The notes under the pieces were generated by a model. The model saw only the letters and a program-made list of their open reading frames with translations. It ran no database searches and was not told the origin of the DNA. A program made the position numbers and the translations under genes. From Pseudomonas alkylphenolica (lineage in GTDB: Bacteria > Pseudomonadota > Gammaproteobacteria > Pseudomonadales > Pseudomonadaceae), in assembly GCF_004025535.1 (NCBI RefSeq), contig NZ_QJRG01000039.1, positions 62,001-126,000 on the forward strand: a stretch of 64,000 nt of DNA, written 5' to 3'. Positions 21,159-32,210 of the stretch are shown here, one piece after another. Position 1 is the first letter of the stretch. Each line of letters begins with the position of its first letter.

Positions 21159-21223
21159 GCGTGTGCGAAGTCCGCAAAGCCTGCGAGCCATGCTCGTTCC
21201 TGCAAAGTGTGTAGCCGTTGTCG

Positions 21224-22537
21224 ATGAAAACGCCCCTGTGGTTTCCGCAAAGCTTCTTCGCCCGCACCCTCTGGTTGGTGCTGATCGTCGTGCTGTTTTC
21301 CAAGGCGCTGACCTTGGTTTACCTGCTGATGAACGAAGACGTGCTGGTCGATCGCCAGTACAGCCACGGCGTAGCCTTGACCCTGCGCGCCTACTGGGCG
21401 GCCGACGAATCCGATCGTGACAAGATTGCCGAAGCTGCCGGGTTGATCCGGGTGGTGGGCTCCGGTGTACCGGAGGGTGAGCAGCACTGGCCCTACAGCG
21501 AAATCTACCAGCGTCAGATGCAGGCGGAGCTGGGTGCTGACACCGAGGTGCGCCTGCGCATTCACGCGCCGCCCGCGCTGTGGGTGCGGGCGCCAAGCCT
21601 GGGTGATGGCTGGCTGAAGGTACCGCTGTACCCGCACCCTCTACGTGGCCAGAAAATCTGGAGTGTACTGGGCTGGTTCCTGGCCATCGGGCTGTTGTCC
21701 ACAGCCTCGGCGTGGATCTTTGTGCGCCAGCTCAATCAGCCGCTCAAACGTCTGGTGTTTGCTGCCCGGCAACTGGGGCAGGGGCGCAGCGTCAGGCTGC
21801 CGATCAGCGATACGCCCAGCGAGATGACCGAGGTGTACCGCGCCTTCAACCAGATGGCCGAGGATGTCGAACAGGCCGGACGCGAGCGGGAGCTGATGCT
21901 TGCGGGCGTTTCACATGACCTGCGCACACCCCTGACGCGCCTGCGCCTGTCGCTGTCGTTGCTGGCCAATGAAAGCGACCTGACCGACGACATGGTGCGC
22001 GACATCGAAGACATGGACGCCATCCTCGACCAGTTCCTGGCGTTTATCCGCGATGGGCGCGACGAGCCGGTGGAGCAGGTCGACCTGAGCGATCTGGTGC
22101 GTGAAGTGGTGGCGCCCTTCAACCAGCCCGAAGAGCGGGTGCGCCTGTGTCTTGAGCCGATTCCGCCGTTCCCGCTTCGCCGGGTGTCGCTCAAGCGGCT
22201 GCTGAACAACCTGATCGGCAACGCCCTTTACCATGCGGGCAAAGGCGTCGAGGTGGCGGCGTATGTCTCCGGCGACAGCAGCGCGCCCTATGTGGTGCTC
22301 AGTGTGCTGGACCGTGGGGCGGGCATCGACCCGAACGAACTGGAAGGTATTTTCAACCCGTTCATTCGTGGCGACCGTGCCCGCAGTGGCAAGGGCACGG
22401 GGCTGGGGCTGGCGATCGTCAAGCGCATTGCCGCCCAGCACGGCGGCAATGTCGAGTTGCGCAACCGCTCCGGTGGCGGGCTGGAAGCCCGCGTGCGCCT
22501 GCCGTTGGGGTTACTGCTGCCGCGTGACGCGGTGTAA
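21224..22537 (+). CDS. envZ: Sensor histidine kinase EnvZ
   Basis: Inner-membrane kinase that phosphorylates OmpR. 437 residues from ATG 21224: a membrane segment near 13-35, a periplasmic loop, a second segment near 145-165, HAMP (FVRQLNQPLKRLV), phospho-acceptor H231 in AGVSHDLRTPLTRLR, and an ATPase domain with NALYHA, DRGAGI and GKGTGLGLAIVKRI. No strong ribosome site is visible; TTG 21218 is a possible alternative start. It is 126 bases from ompR, unusually far for this pair. Confidence 0.93.
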   Translation: MKTPLWFPQSFFARTLWLVLIVVLFSKALTLVYLLMNEDVLVDRQYSHGVALTLRAYWAADESDRDKIAEAAGLIRVVGSGVPEGEQHWPYSEIYQRQMQAELGADTEVRLRIHAPPALWVRAPSLGDGWLKVPLYPHPLRGQKIWSVLGWFLAIGLLSTASAWIFVRQLNQPLKRLVFAARQLGQGRSVRLPISDTPSEMTEVYRAFNQMAEDVEQAGRERELMLAGVSHDLRTPLTRLRLSLSLLANESDLTDDMVRDIEDMDAILDQFLAFIRDGRDEPVEQVDLSDLVREVVAPFNQPEERVRLCLEPIPPFPLRRVSLKRLLNNLIGNALYHAGKGVEVAAYVSGDSSAPYVVLSVLDRGAGIDPNELEGIFNPFIRGDRARSGKGTGLGLAIVKRIAAQHGGNVELRNRSGGGLEARVRLPLGLLLPRDAV

Positions 22538-22540
22538 GCG

Positions 22541-23446
22541 CTAGCCTTTGCCTTTGGTGCGGGTCAGGTTTGGCCCGCCGTTCTTTTCCAGGTGTTCGAT
22601 GATCATCCCGGCCACGTCCTTGGTGGTGGTGACTTCGATGCCTTCAAGGCCGGGCGAGGAGTTCACCTCCATCACCAGCGGGCCGTGATTGGAACGCAGG
22701 ATGTCCACACCTGCCACACTCAGGCCCATGACCTTGGCCGCGCGAATGGCGGTCATGCGTTCTTCCGGGGTGATCTTGATCAGGCTGGCGGTGCCGCCAC
22801 GGTGCAGGTTGGAGCGGAACTCGCCTGGCTTGGCCTGGCGCTTCATCGAGGCAATGACCTTGTCGCCTACCACGAAGCAGCGGATGTCCGCGCCACCGGC
22901 TTCCTTGATGTACTCCTGAACCATGATGTTCTGCTTCAGGCCCATGAAGGCCTCGATCACAGACTCAGCTGCCTTGGTGGTTTCGCACAGCACCACGCCG
23001 ATGCCTTGGGTGCCTTCGAGCACCTTGATCACCAGCGGTGCGCCGTTGACCATCTGGATCAGGTCGGGGATGTCGTCCGGTGAGTGTGCAAAGCCGGTCA
23101 CCGGCAGGCCGATACCACGGCGTGACAGCAGCTGCAGCGAGCGCAGCTTGTCGCGGGAGCGGGCAATGGCCACCGACTCGTTGAGCGGGAACACGCCCAT
23201 CATTTCGAACTGGCGCAACACGGCGCAGCCATAGAAGGTGACCGAGGCGCCAATGCGCGGGATGACCGCATCAAAGCCTTCCAGCGGCTTGCCGCGGTAG
23301 TGGATCTGCGGCTTGTGGCTGGCAATGTTCATATAGGCGCGCAGGGTATCGATCACGACCATCTCATGGCCTCGTGCGGTTCCGGCTTCAACCAGACGAC
23401 GAGTGGAATACAGACGCGGGTTACGCGACAGCACGGCGATCTTCAT
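22541..23446 (-). CDS. rimK: Ribosomal protein S6 glutamate ligase RimK
   Basis: ATP-grasp ligase that adds glutamates to the C-terminus of ribosomal protein S6 and so alters ribosome function. 301 residues, with [13 protein letters not shown] (ATP-grasp loop, about residue 140), [19 protein letters not shown] and the metal-binding end [14 protein letters not shown]. The start overlaps the stop of the upstream retropepsin-like gene by four bases. In Pseudomonas this pair controls motility, virulence and rhizosphere traits. Confidence 0.94.
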   Translation of the reverse strand: MKIAVLSRNPRLYSTRRLVEAGTARGHEMVVIDTLRAYMNIASHKPQIHYRGKPLEGFDAVIPRIGASVTFYGCAVLRQFEMMGVFPLNESVAIARSRDKLRSLQLLSRRGIGLPVTGFAHSPDDIPDLIQMVNGAPLVIKVLEGTQGIGVVLCETTKAAESVIEAFMGLKQNIMVQEYIKEAGGADIRCFVVGDKVIASMKRQAKPGEFRSNLHRGGTASLIKITPEERMTAIRAAKVMGLSVAGVDILRSNHGPLVMEVNSSPGLEGIEVTTTKDVAGMIIEHLEKNGGPNLTRTKGKG

Positions 23447-23925
23447 GCAACACCTGTGAAAGGAGAAATAGTGGCCGGGAATGCCGGCTTGTCCTGAACA
23501 TACTTGAGCCCCGGGTTGACCACCAACTGGCCATGGATCAGGGCTTTGGAGCCGAGTAAAAGGCGATAGCGCATGGCCTTGCGGCAGGCCAGGGTGAATT
23601 CGACCTCCCAGACCCTGTCACCCAGCGCCAGTGGCGTTCGGATCACATAGCGGGTCTGGGCCTGGCCGTTGGAGCTCTTGATGGTTTTCATGGTCACCAG
23701 CGGCGCTTCGCAGCGCCGGTGACGCAACTGCACCACGGAGCCCAGGTGAGCGTTGAAGCGCACCCAGGGCTCGCCGTTACGCTCGAAGGGCTCGACTTCG
23801 GTGGCATGCAGGCTCGAGGTACTGGCGCCGGTGTCGATCTTGGCGCGCAGACCGGCCACGCCCAGGTCGGGCAAGGCTACCCACTCGCGCAGGCCAATCA
23901 CAGTCAAATGGTCAAATGTCTTCAA
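23443..23925 (-). CDS. rimB: Retropepsin-like aspartic protease, RimK partner
   Basis: About 160 residues; one retroviral-protease-like fold with the catalytic D31-T-G ([14 protein letters not shown]) and a second conserved block [11 protein letters not shown]. Families of this type were once annotated as ATP-dependent zinc proteases. In P. fluorescens the homologue RimB works with RimK, and the four-base overlap here agrees. The start is uncertain: TTG 23925 gives MKTFDHL, and TTG 23934 three codons upstream is possible; neither has a strong ribosome site. Confidence 0.82.
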   Translation of the reverse strand: MKTFDHLTVIGLREWVALPDLGVAGLRAKIDTGASTSSLHATEVEPFERNGEPWVRFNAHLGSVVQLRHRRCEAPLVTMKTIKSSNGQAQTRYVIRTPLALGDRVWEVEFTLACRKAMRYRLLLGSKALIHGQLVVNPGLKYVQDKPAFPATISPFTGVA

Positions 23926-24068
23926 AATGCTCAACCAGCGTAGGAAGTCGTCAGGCCGAAAATCCGGCGTGCACGACAGGTCGGTGAACTGTAAGCACGC
24001 GGCGGTTTTTTTGCATCCGCCAGATACGGTAGTACAGTTCGGTTAACGAAAAAATGCGGGGAAATGTC

Positions 24069-24470
24069 ATGGCACAAAAGCCCGAAGAGGACGACAAGGT
24101 TCGTCTGGACAAATGGCTGTGGGCGGCGCGTTTCTACAAGACCCGCGCACTGGCCAAAACGGCGATCGAAAGTGGCAAGGTGCATTGCCGGGGTGAACGC
24201 TGCAAGCCGGGCAAAGAGCCGCGCATCGGCGACGAGTTCGTCTTGCGCACCGGCTTTGATGAGCGCACGGTGGTGGTCAGGGCGCTGTCGGTGGTGCGCC
24301 GTGGCGCGCCCGAGGCCCAGGTACTCTATGAGGAAACGGCCGAAAGCGTCGAAAAGCGCGAGAAAGCGGCTGCCCTGCGCAAGGCGGGTGCCTTGGGCGT
24401 GACGACCGACGGTCGGCCGACCAAGAAACAACGGCGCCAGCTCCACCAGCTTCACGACAGCGCTGGTTAA
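24069..24470 (+). CDS. hslR: Heat-shock protein 15, S4-domain RNA-binding protein
   Basis: Hsp15 binds stalled 50S subunits carrying a nascent peptidyl-tRNA and helps recycle them. 133 residues: S4 RNA-binding fold at 12-75 ([23 protein letters not shown]) and a basic C-terminal tail ([13 protein letters not shown]). ATG 24069 has GGGGA about 5 bases upstream. It is divergent from rimB and 62 bases before hslO, the usual partner. Confidence 0.93.
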   Translation: MAQKPEEDDKVRLDKWLWAARFYKTRALAKTAIESGKVHCRGERCKPGKEPRIGDEFVLRTGFDERTVVVRALSVVRRGAPEAQVLYEETAESVEKREKAAALRKAGALGVTTDGRPTKKQRRQLHQLHDSAG

Positions 24471-24532
24471 CGGGGGCGGGGCGCACTGATAAACTAGGCG
24501 CCATTAACTCATTTACGCGAAAACCCGAACCC

Positions 24533-25435
24533 ATGTCTGAATTGCCGGATACCGATTACACCCAACGTTTCCTCTTCGACGACCGCGATGTTCGCGGTGA
24601 AATGGTCGGGCTGGAGCGTAGCTACGCCGAAGTGCTGGCCAAGCACCCGTACCCGCAGCCCGTTGCGCAGTTGCTCGGCGAGCTGATGGCGGCGGCTGCG
24701 CTGCTGGTCGGCACCCTCAAGTTCGATGGCCTGTTGATTCTTCAGGCACAGTCGAGCGGCCCGGTGCCGCTGCTGGCCATCGAGTGCACCAGCGAACACG
24801 AAATTCGCGGCCTGGCACGCTATGTGGCCGAGCAGATCCAGGATGATGCAACGCTTGCCGACCTGATGCCTGGCGGGCACCTGGTCCTGACCATCATTCC
24901 GGTCAACGGTCAGCGCTACCAGGGCACCGTGGAGCTGGACGGCAAGGACCTGTCGGAATGTTTCACCAACTATTTCGTCATGTCCCAGCAGATCAATACC
25001 TGCATTACTCTCGCCGCCGACGGCCTGCGTGCCCGTGGTCTGCTGGTGCAGCAGTTGCCCGCCGACCGCCAGAAGGACATCGAAGAGCGCGAAGAAAGCT
25101 GGAGCCACGTGAAAGCCCTGGCCAACACGGTGAAAGCCGAGGAACTGCTGGGCCTGGACAACGAAACCATGTTGCATCGCCTGTACCACGAGGATGCCGT
25201 GCGCCTGTTCGACATCCAGCCGCTGCACTTCCGTTGCAGCTGCTCGCGGGAGCGTTCTGCCAACGCCCTTGTCAGCCTCGGTGAACAGGACGCCTTGGCG
25301 CTGGTCAATGAACATGGCGGCAAGATCGAGGTCGATTGCCAGTTCTGCAACCAGCACTACGTGTTCGACGCCGCCGATATCGAGCAATTGTTCGCCGGTG
25401 GCGGTGTAAACGCACCGTCAGATACTCGGCACTAA
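24533..25435 (+). CDS. hslO: Redox-switched chaperone Hsp33
   Basis: Cytosolic holdase activated when oxidants strip its zinc. 300 residues, with the four zinc cysteines C235-x-C237 (RCSCSRE) and C269-x-x-C272 (DCQFC) intact. The stop codon overlaps an AAACGTTT palindrome discussed under the pckA leader. Confidence 0.95.
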   Translation: MSELPDTDYTQRFLFDDRDVRGEMVGLERSYAEVLAKHPYPQPVAQLLGELMAAAALLVGTLKFDGLLILQAQSSGPVPLLAIECTSEHEIRGLARYVAEQIQDDATLADLMPGGHLVLTIIPVNGQRYQGTVELDGKDLSECFTNYFVMSQQINTCITLAADGLRARGLLVQQLPADRQKDIEEREESWSHVKALANTVKAEELLGLDNETMLHRLYHEDAVRLFDIQPLHFRCSCSRERSANALVSLGEQDALALVNEHGGKIEVDCQFCNQHYVFDAADIEQLFAGGGVNAPSDTRH

Positions 25436-25614
25436 AACGTTTCATCACAGGTAAATCTCCTGTCTAACGCCGTAAAAGCGCCGTTCTGACAGGAGGGCCC
25501 TACTTTTTTTGGGCGTTTCTGGCATAATCCGGCCACTTTTTTCGCTGTAGTAGTTTTCAAAGCTCTACTACAAAACGTTTGGAGCACTCGGCCGCAGGCC
25601 GGATGGGGAATCTC
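25433..25614 (+). promoter_or_regulatory. pckA control region with repeated palindromes
   Basis: Contains TAAAACGTTTCA (25433-25444), one base from the Cra consensus I recall; an 8-bp inverted repeat CTCCTGTC / GACAGGAG (25457-25464, 25488-25495) followed by a T run that may end hslO; a likely -10 CATAAT (25523-25528); an 8-bp inverted repeat TGTAGTAG / CTACTACA (25546-25553, 25565-25572); and a second AAACGTTT (25573-25580) touching it. Confidence 0.5.
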
Positions 25615-27162
25615 ATGACGCAAGCCAACAACACCGTGTACACCGACCTGAGCGTCGATGAGCTGGTAAAAGAAGCGCTGAACCGCGGTGAAGGCGAGCT
25701 GGCCGATACTGGCGCGCTGGTCGTGAAAACTGGTCACCGCACCGGTCGTTCGCCGGTTGACCGTTTCATCGTCGAAGAGCCGTCCACTCAGGACGCCATC
25801 GCCTGGGGCCCGATCAACCGCAAGTTCCCGGCCGACAAGTTCGATGCCCTGTGGGACCGCGTCGAAGCGTTCAACAACGCTCAAGAGCATTTCGTTTCCT
25901 ACGTTCACGTAGGCGCCGCCGCCGAGCACTACCTGCCGGTGAAAATGACCACCCAGACTGCCTGGCAGAACCTGTTCGGTCGTTGCCTGTTCATCAACCC
26001 GGAGCAAGGCCAGTACAACCCGGCTTCGCGCGGCGAGTGGCAAATCCTCAACGTCGCCAACTTCGAGTGCGTGCCAGAGCGTGATGGCACGAACTCCGAT
26101 GGCTGCGTGATCCTCAACTTCGCCCAGAAGAAAGTGCTGATCGCAGGTATGCGTTATGCCGGCGAAATGAAGAAAGCCATGTTCTCGGTGCAGAACTTCC
26201 TGCTGCCGGCTGCTGACGTGCTGCCAATGCACTGCGCTGCCAACATCGGCGAAGAAGGCGATGTCACCCTGTTCTTCGGTCTGTCGGGTACCGGCAAGAC
26301 CACCCTGTCGGCTGACGAAAGCCGTTACCTGATCGGTGACGACGAGCACGGTTGGGGCGAAGGCGTTGTCTTCAACATGGAAGGCGGCTGCTACGCCAAG
26401 TGCATCGACCTGTCCGAGAAGAACGAGCCGGTCATCTGGAAAGCCATCAAGCACGGCGCGGTGCTGGAAAACGTCGTGATCGACGATGCCAAGCACGCCG
26501 ACTACGCCGATGTCAGCCTGACCCAGAACAGCCGCGCCGCCTACCCGCTGGAGCACGTTGCCAAGCGTTCGGAAGCGAACCTGGGTGGGGAGCCTAACGC
26601 CGTTATCTTCCTGACGTGCGATCTGACTGGCGTGCTGCCACCGGTTTCGATCCTGAACAACGAACAAGCGGCCTACCACTTCCTGTCCGGCTACACCGCG
26701 CTGGTCGGTTCCACCGAAATGGGTTCGGGCGGCGGCATCAAGTCGACCTTCTCCACCTGCTTCGGCGCGCCGTTCTTCCCGCGTCCTGCTGGTGAGTACG
26801 CTGAGCTGCTGATCAAGCGTATCAATGGCTTCAACTCCAAGGTCTACCTGGTCAACACCGGCTGGACCGGTGGTGGCTACGGCGTCGGCAAGCGCTTCAA
26901 CATTCCGACCACCCGTGCAGTGATCGCAGCGATCCAGAGCGGCGCGCTGGTCGGTGCCGAGACCGAGCACCTGGACATCATCAACCTCGACGTGCCAAAA
27001 GCCGTTGAAGGCGTTGATACCGTCCTGCTGAACCCGCGCAACACCTGGGCTGACCAGGCTGCGTACGATGAAGCCGCCAAGGCCCTGGCCAAGCTGTTCA
27101 TCGAGAACTTCAAGAAGTTCGAAGTTTCCGACGCCATTAAGGCGGCTGGCCCACAGCTGTAA
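25615..27162 (+). CDS. pckA: Phosphoenolpyruvate carboxykinase (ATP)
   Basis: Converts oxaloacetate plus ATP to PEP, the entry to gluconeogenesis. 515 residues with the kinase P-loop [11 protein letters not shown] (K228), the preceding PEPCK-specific stretch [17 protein letters not shown], and [14 protein letters not shown] 25615 follows GGGGA by 6 bases; the frame continues upstream but without family similarity. Codon use is strongly biased, as for a highly expressed gene. Confidence 0.95.
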   Translation: MTQANNTVYTDLSVDELVKEALNRGEGELADTGALVVKTGHRTGRSPVDRFIVEEPSTQDAIAWGPINRKFPADKFDALWDRVEAFNNAQEHFVSYVHVGAAAEHYLPVKMTTQTAWQNLFGRCLFINPEQGQYNPASRGEWQILNVANFECVPERDGTNSDGCVILNFAQKKVLIAGMRYAGEMKKAMFSVQNFLLPAADVLPMHCAANIGEEGDVTLFFGLSGTGKTTLSADESRYLIGDDEHGWGEGVVFNMEGGCYAKCIDLSEKNEPVIWKAIKHGAVLENVVIDDAKHADYADVSLTQNSRAAYPLEHVAKRSEANLGGEPNAVIFLTCDLTGVLPPVSILNNEQAAYHFLSGYTALVGSTEMGSGGGIKSTFSTCFGAPFFPRPAGEYAELLIKRINGFNSKVYLVNTGWTGGGYGVGKRFNIPTTRAVIAAIQSGALVGAETEHLDIINLDVPKAVEGVDTVLLNPRNTWADQAAYDEAAKALAKLFIENFKKFEVSDAIKAAGPQL

Positions 27163-27182
27163 GCTGTAGCTAGCGCGAAACT

Positions 27183-27210
27183 AAAAAGCCGCCCTCAGGG
27201 GCGGCTTTTT
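27183..27210 (+). terminator. Intrinsic terminator after pckA
   Basis: AAAAAGCCGCC / GGGCGGCTTTTT hairpin with a T run 20 bases past the stop codon. Confidence 0.94.
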
Positions 27211-27689
27211 GTTATCGGTTTGTTCTTAGGTTCATGGCCATTGAGAGCTGCACGGCGGGCGGCAAACAGCCGACGGGCCTCCTCATCAGTTGTCACTGGC
27301 GTTGGGTCCTGGAGGCTGGCCTCGATCTGGGCATTGAACCAGGTCTCATAAGCGGCAGCTTCATGTGCCCGCTTGAGAGCCTGAGCGCGGTCTGGGCGCT
27401 GGTAGGTCTTGCGCAGTTGAGGGTCATAGCCAGATGTGTCGACCTCGAAGTACTCGATACCCAACGCTTGCAGGTAGCCGACCAGTGTTTCGAGACTCTT
27501 GAAAAGCCGGGCGTTGCCGCTGCGTTGTGCGGTCAGGATATGCTCCTGCTCGTCGATGCAAATCTGCACCGCCCAGCCACCCGGCTGGCCAACGATGTGC
27601 GTAGCATTGATGCGATCCGTACCGGCTACTTGGGTCAAGTGCGAATGATCAATCTGATGAGTCGGCATCGGGGTGTGTATCGGTTTCAT
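27195..27689 (-). CDS. Unassigned protein with PaaA-antitoxin-like C-terminus
   Basis: 164 residues. The N-terminal two thirds (about 20-95) hold a small mixed domain with GGWAVQICIDEQ and SLETLVGYLQALGIEYFEVDTSGYDP. Residues about 115-150, YETWFNAQIEASLQDPTP followed by a charged helix, resemble the C-terminus of PaaA2-type antitoxins and plasmid stability determinants. No ParE toxin lies next to it. The stop is inside the pckA terminator. An inverted repeat 18 bases upstream of its ATG looks like an autoregulatory operator. Function unknown; antitoxin kinship is an inference from a short motif. Confidence 0.7.
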   Translation of the reverse strand: MKPIHTPMPTHQIDHSHLTQVAGTDRINATHIVGQPGGWAVQICIDEQEHILTAQRSGNARLFKSLETLVGYLQALGIEYFEVDTSGYDPQLRKTYQRPDRAQALKRAHEAAAYETWFNAQIEASLQDPTPVTTDEEARRLFAARRAALNGHEPKNKPITKSRP

Positions 27690-27706
27690 TCAATCAACCC
27701 ATGCTA

Positions 27707-27727
27707 TGCAATCTATAGTTGATTGCA
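27707..27727. promoter_or_regulatory. Operator-like inverted repeat between divergent genes
   Basis: Perfect repeat TGCAATC (27707-27713) / GATTGCA (27721-27727) with a 7-base AT-rich centre, between the antitoxin-like gene and a thioesterase gene. The word ATTGCAACTG occurs at 27722-27731 and again at 27771-27780. Confidence 0.5.
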
Positions 27728-27795
27728 ACTGTAGGCCTTCTGAAGTGTTTGTGGGAAGCTTCCTCTCATATTGCAACTGAGAGCAGAGGCCAACC

Positions 27796-28224
27796 ATGTC
27801 CGAAATGCCCCAACGTCACGACTTTCCCCATCTGCAGCCCGTACTCACGCGCTGGCAAGACAACGACCTCAACGGGCATATCGCCGGTGCCACGGTGTAC
27901 AGCTACTTCGAGACGACCATTCAGGCGTTTTTGCAGCAGCAGGCTGGCCTGGATCTGCAGGAAGGGGAAGTGCTGGGGTTCGTGGTGAGTTCGGCAGCGG
28001 ACTTTTTTGCCTTGCCGGCGTTTCCTGACACCCTGGAAGTCGGCTTGCGGGTTACCCGCCTGGCCGGCAGCACGGTGGAGTATCAGCTAGGCCTGTTTCA
28101 GGTCGGTGAGCAGCATCTGTGTGCTGCGGGGAAGGTGGTGCAGGTGTTTGTCGAGCGTAGTTCGGGGCAACCTGCGTCACTGTCAGCGCCACTGCAGGCG
28201 GCATTGCTGCGCCTGCAGGGCTGA
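27796..28224 (+). CDS. YbgC/FcbC-type acyl-CoA thioesterase
   Basis: 142-residue hotdog protein. RWQDNDLNGHIAGATVYSYFE matches the 4-hydroxybenzoyl-CoA thioesterase motif with the catalytic aspartate (D25 or D27 region), and the strand VGLRVTRLAGSTVEYQLGLF is typical of the fold. GAGCAGAGG precedes the ATG. Divergent from the antitoxin-like gene. Substrate not predictable. Confidence 0.85.
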   Translation: MSEMPQRHDFPHLQPVLTRWQDNDLNGHIAGATVYSYFETTIQAFLQQQAGLDLQEGEVLGFVVSSAADFFALPAFPDTLEVGLRVTRLAGSTVEYQLGLFQVGEQHLCAAGKVVQVFVERSSGQPASLSAPLQAALLRLQG

Positions 28225-28261
28225 GTCTCATGACGCAAGCGGGGCGTGGGTTACGCTGCGC

Positions 28262-28735
28262 TTAGCGGTGACGCCAGTGCTTCTTGTGCTTGCGGTGGCC
28301 GTAGTGGTGACCACGGTCACGGTAGTAGCGACGGTCGTCGTAGCCACGGTTGCTGTAGTGACGGTCTTCTTTGTCGGCTTCTTTGCCCATGTAGTTACCC
28401 AGGGCACCACCGGCACCGCCGCCTGCGGCTGCACCCATGTAACCACCCGTGGTACCACCGACGCTGCGGCCGATCGCGTTACCGCCGGCTGCGCCCAGGG
28501 CGCCACCGATGGCCGCTTCGCCGCGGCTGTGCTTGTTCGCGCCTACGGCACTGCCTGCCGCGCCGCCGAGGCCTGCGCCGATCGTGGAGCCGGTGCTGCC
28601 ACCGATCGAGTTACCGACCACTGAGCCCAGTACCCCACCCAATGCGCCGCCGATGCCGGCTTCGGTGGTGCCACCTGCTGAGGCAACGCCACTGAGCAGG
28701 CTGAGGGACAACAACAGAATCGAGGAGTACTTCAT
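28262..28735 (-). CDS. Secreted glycine-zipper protein with basic His/Tyr tail
   Basis: 157 residues: a Sec signal (cleavage after GVASA, residue 20), then a long glycine-zipper region with repeated GGALGG, GSVVGNSIGG, GGAAGSAVGA (about 25-110), then a His/Arg/Tyr-rich tail (RRYYRDRGHHYGHRKHKKH). Glycine-zipper proteins insert in or associate with the outer membrane. ATG 28735 is supported by the signal peptide and GAGGCTC upstream; the frame extends further but without a start signal. No cysteine for lipid attachment. Confidence 0.8.
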   Translation of the reverse strand: MKYSSILLLSLSLLSGVASAGGTTEAGIGGALGGVLGSVVGNSIGGSTGSTIGAGLGGAAGSAVGANKHSRGEAAIGGALGAAGGNAIGRSVGGTTGGYMGAAAGGGAGGALGNYMGKEADKEDRHYSNRGYDDRRYYRDRGHHYGHRKHKKHWRHR

Positions 28736-28893
28736 CAAGAGAGCCTCATAAGGATGACGAGGCGATCCTGAGGCTGGAGGAGGGGGCTGGCAATGGAAAT
28801 CCGACGAGTAACACGAGTTGTACACAATTCTCTAAGTTACTGTTTTAGCTGTGAAACTTTCTTGATTTTTGGCTGTCTGAGCTTACTTGAGAC
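28736..28893. other. Gap with possible unrecognised plus-strand transcript
   Basis: AT-rich in parts, no ORF. It precedes a plus-oriented terminator although the nearest upstream plus-strand gene ends 670 bases away. I see no convincing -35/-10 pair. Confidence 0.3.
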
Positions 28894-28926
28894 AAGGCCC
28901 TGAGATCACTTTCAGGGCCTTTTTTG
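28894..28926 (+). terminator. Plus-oriented intrinsic terminator without an obvious gene
   Basis: 10-bp stem AAGGCCCTGA (28894-28903) / TCAGGGCCTT (28912-28921), then a T run on the plus strand. Read on the minus strand there is no T tract, so it is a poor terminator for the oxidoreductase gene ending at 28949. Confidence 0.8.
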
Positions 28927-28948
28927 TGCGCGTTAGCCAAGTATTCTG

Positions 28949-31281
<2,333 letters not shown>

Positions 31282-31285
<4 letters not shown>

Positions 31286-32118
31286 GATGGATTCTCCAGC
31301 ACGGGGCTGAAAACCCGTGGTGCACTGTGCTTAGGCAAATGGATCAGGTTGAGGTTATGTCGGCGTGCCCATTGCAGGGCCAGGCCGGTGGGGGACGACA
31401 GGCTGACCAGGGTCTGGATGCCGGCCCGCAGGACTTTCTGGATCAACTCCAGGCTGCAGCGGCTGGTGACAATCGCCAGGCCGCCATCAAGGCTGATGTG
31501 CTGGCGCAGCAGGGCGCCGATCAGCTTGTCCAGCGCGTTATGCCGGCCAATGTCTTCGCGGCCAAGCAGCAGTTCGCCCTGGTTGTTCATGAACAGGGCG
31601 GCATGCACGGCACCGCAATGCTGGCCCAGCGGCTGGAAGGCATCGATGCGTTGGCGCAGGCCGTCGAGCCAGTGCGCCGGCGGCAGTGGTGCGCCAGGCA
31701 GCACACTGAGCTCGGGCAGGGCCTGCTCCAGGGCTTCGACCCCGCACAGGCCGCAGCCACTGGTACCGGCCAGTTGTCGGCGCTGGTTCTTGAGGTTCCA
31801 GAACGCCCGGCTGGCGATTTCCACCTCGGCACTGATGGCGCTGTCGCGGCTATTGAGTTTGAGGTCGTAGATCTCGTCAGGCGAGGCGATGATGCCGCTG
31901 CCCAGGCTGAAACCGACGATGAAGTCTTCAAGGTCCGTCGGGCTGACCAGCATCACCGCCTGGTTGATGCCGTTGTAGGCAATGGCCAGGGCGACTTCTT
32001 CGGCCAGCGCGGTACTGGCCTGGCTGTCATCGGTCAGTTGGCTGTAGTCATAGCGGTTGCTGGCCGCGGGCGCAGTCAGGGGGACGGACGCTGCGCAGGC
32101 CGGAGGTTTTGTGCTCAT
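31282..32118 (-). CDS. fdhD: FdhD sulfurtransferase for formate-dehydrogenase-type enzymes
   Basis: Passes sulfur from a cysteine desulfurase to the molybdenum cofactor so that the partner dehydrogenase is active. 278 residues with the sulfur-carrying C122-G-L-C125 (TSGCGLCGVE) and GREDIGRHNALDKLIG near residue 200. Overlap with the YdeP-type gene argues that it serves that enzyme. Confidence 0.93.
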
Positions 32119-32210
32119 CAGAGATACCGGCGGCTAGTCTGATTTAAGCCTAGGCTGGCGCTCGGGTATCGTCTAATCGCTAATCCTGATGCCGTGATAG
32201 ATGGCGTCGA

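Noticed and set aside
25432..26970. 512-codon open frame opposite pckA
   Set aside because: Antisense shadow of a strongly biased gene; low-complexity composition, no domain.
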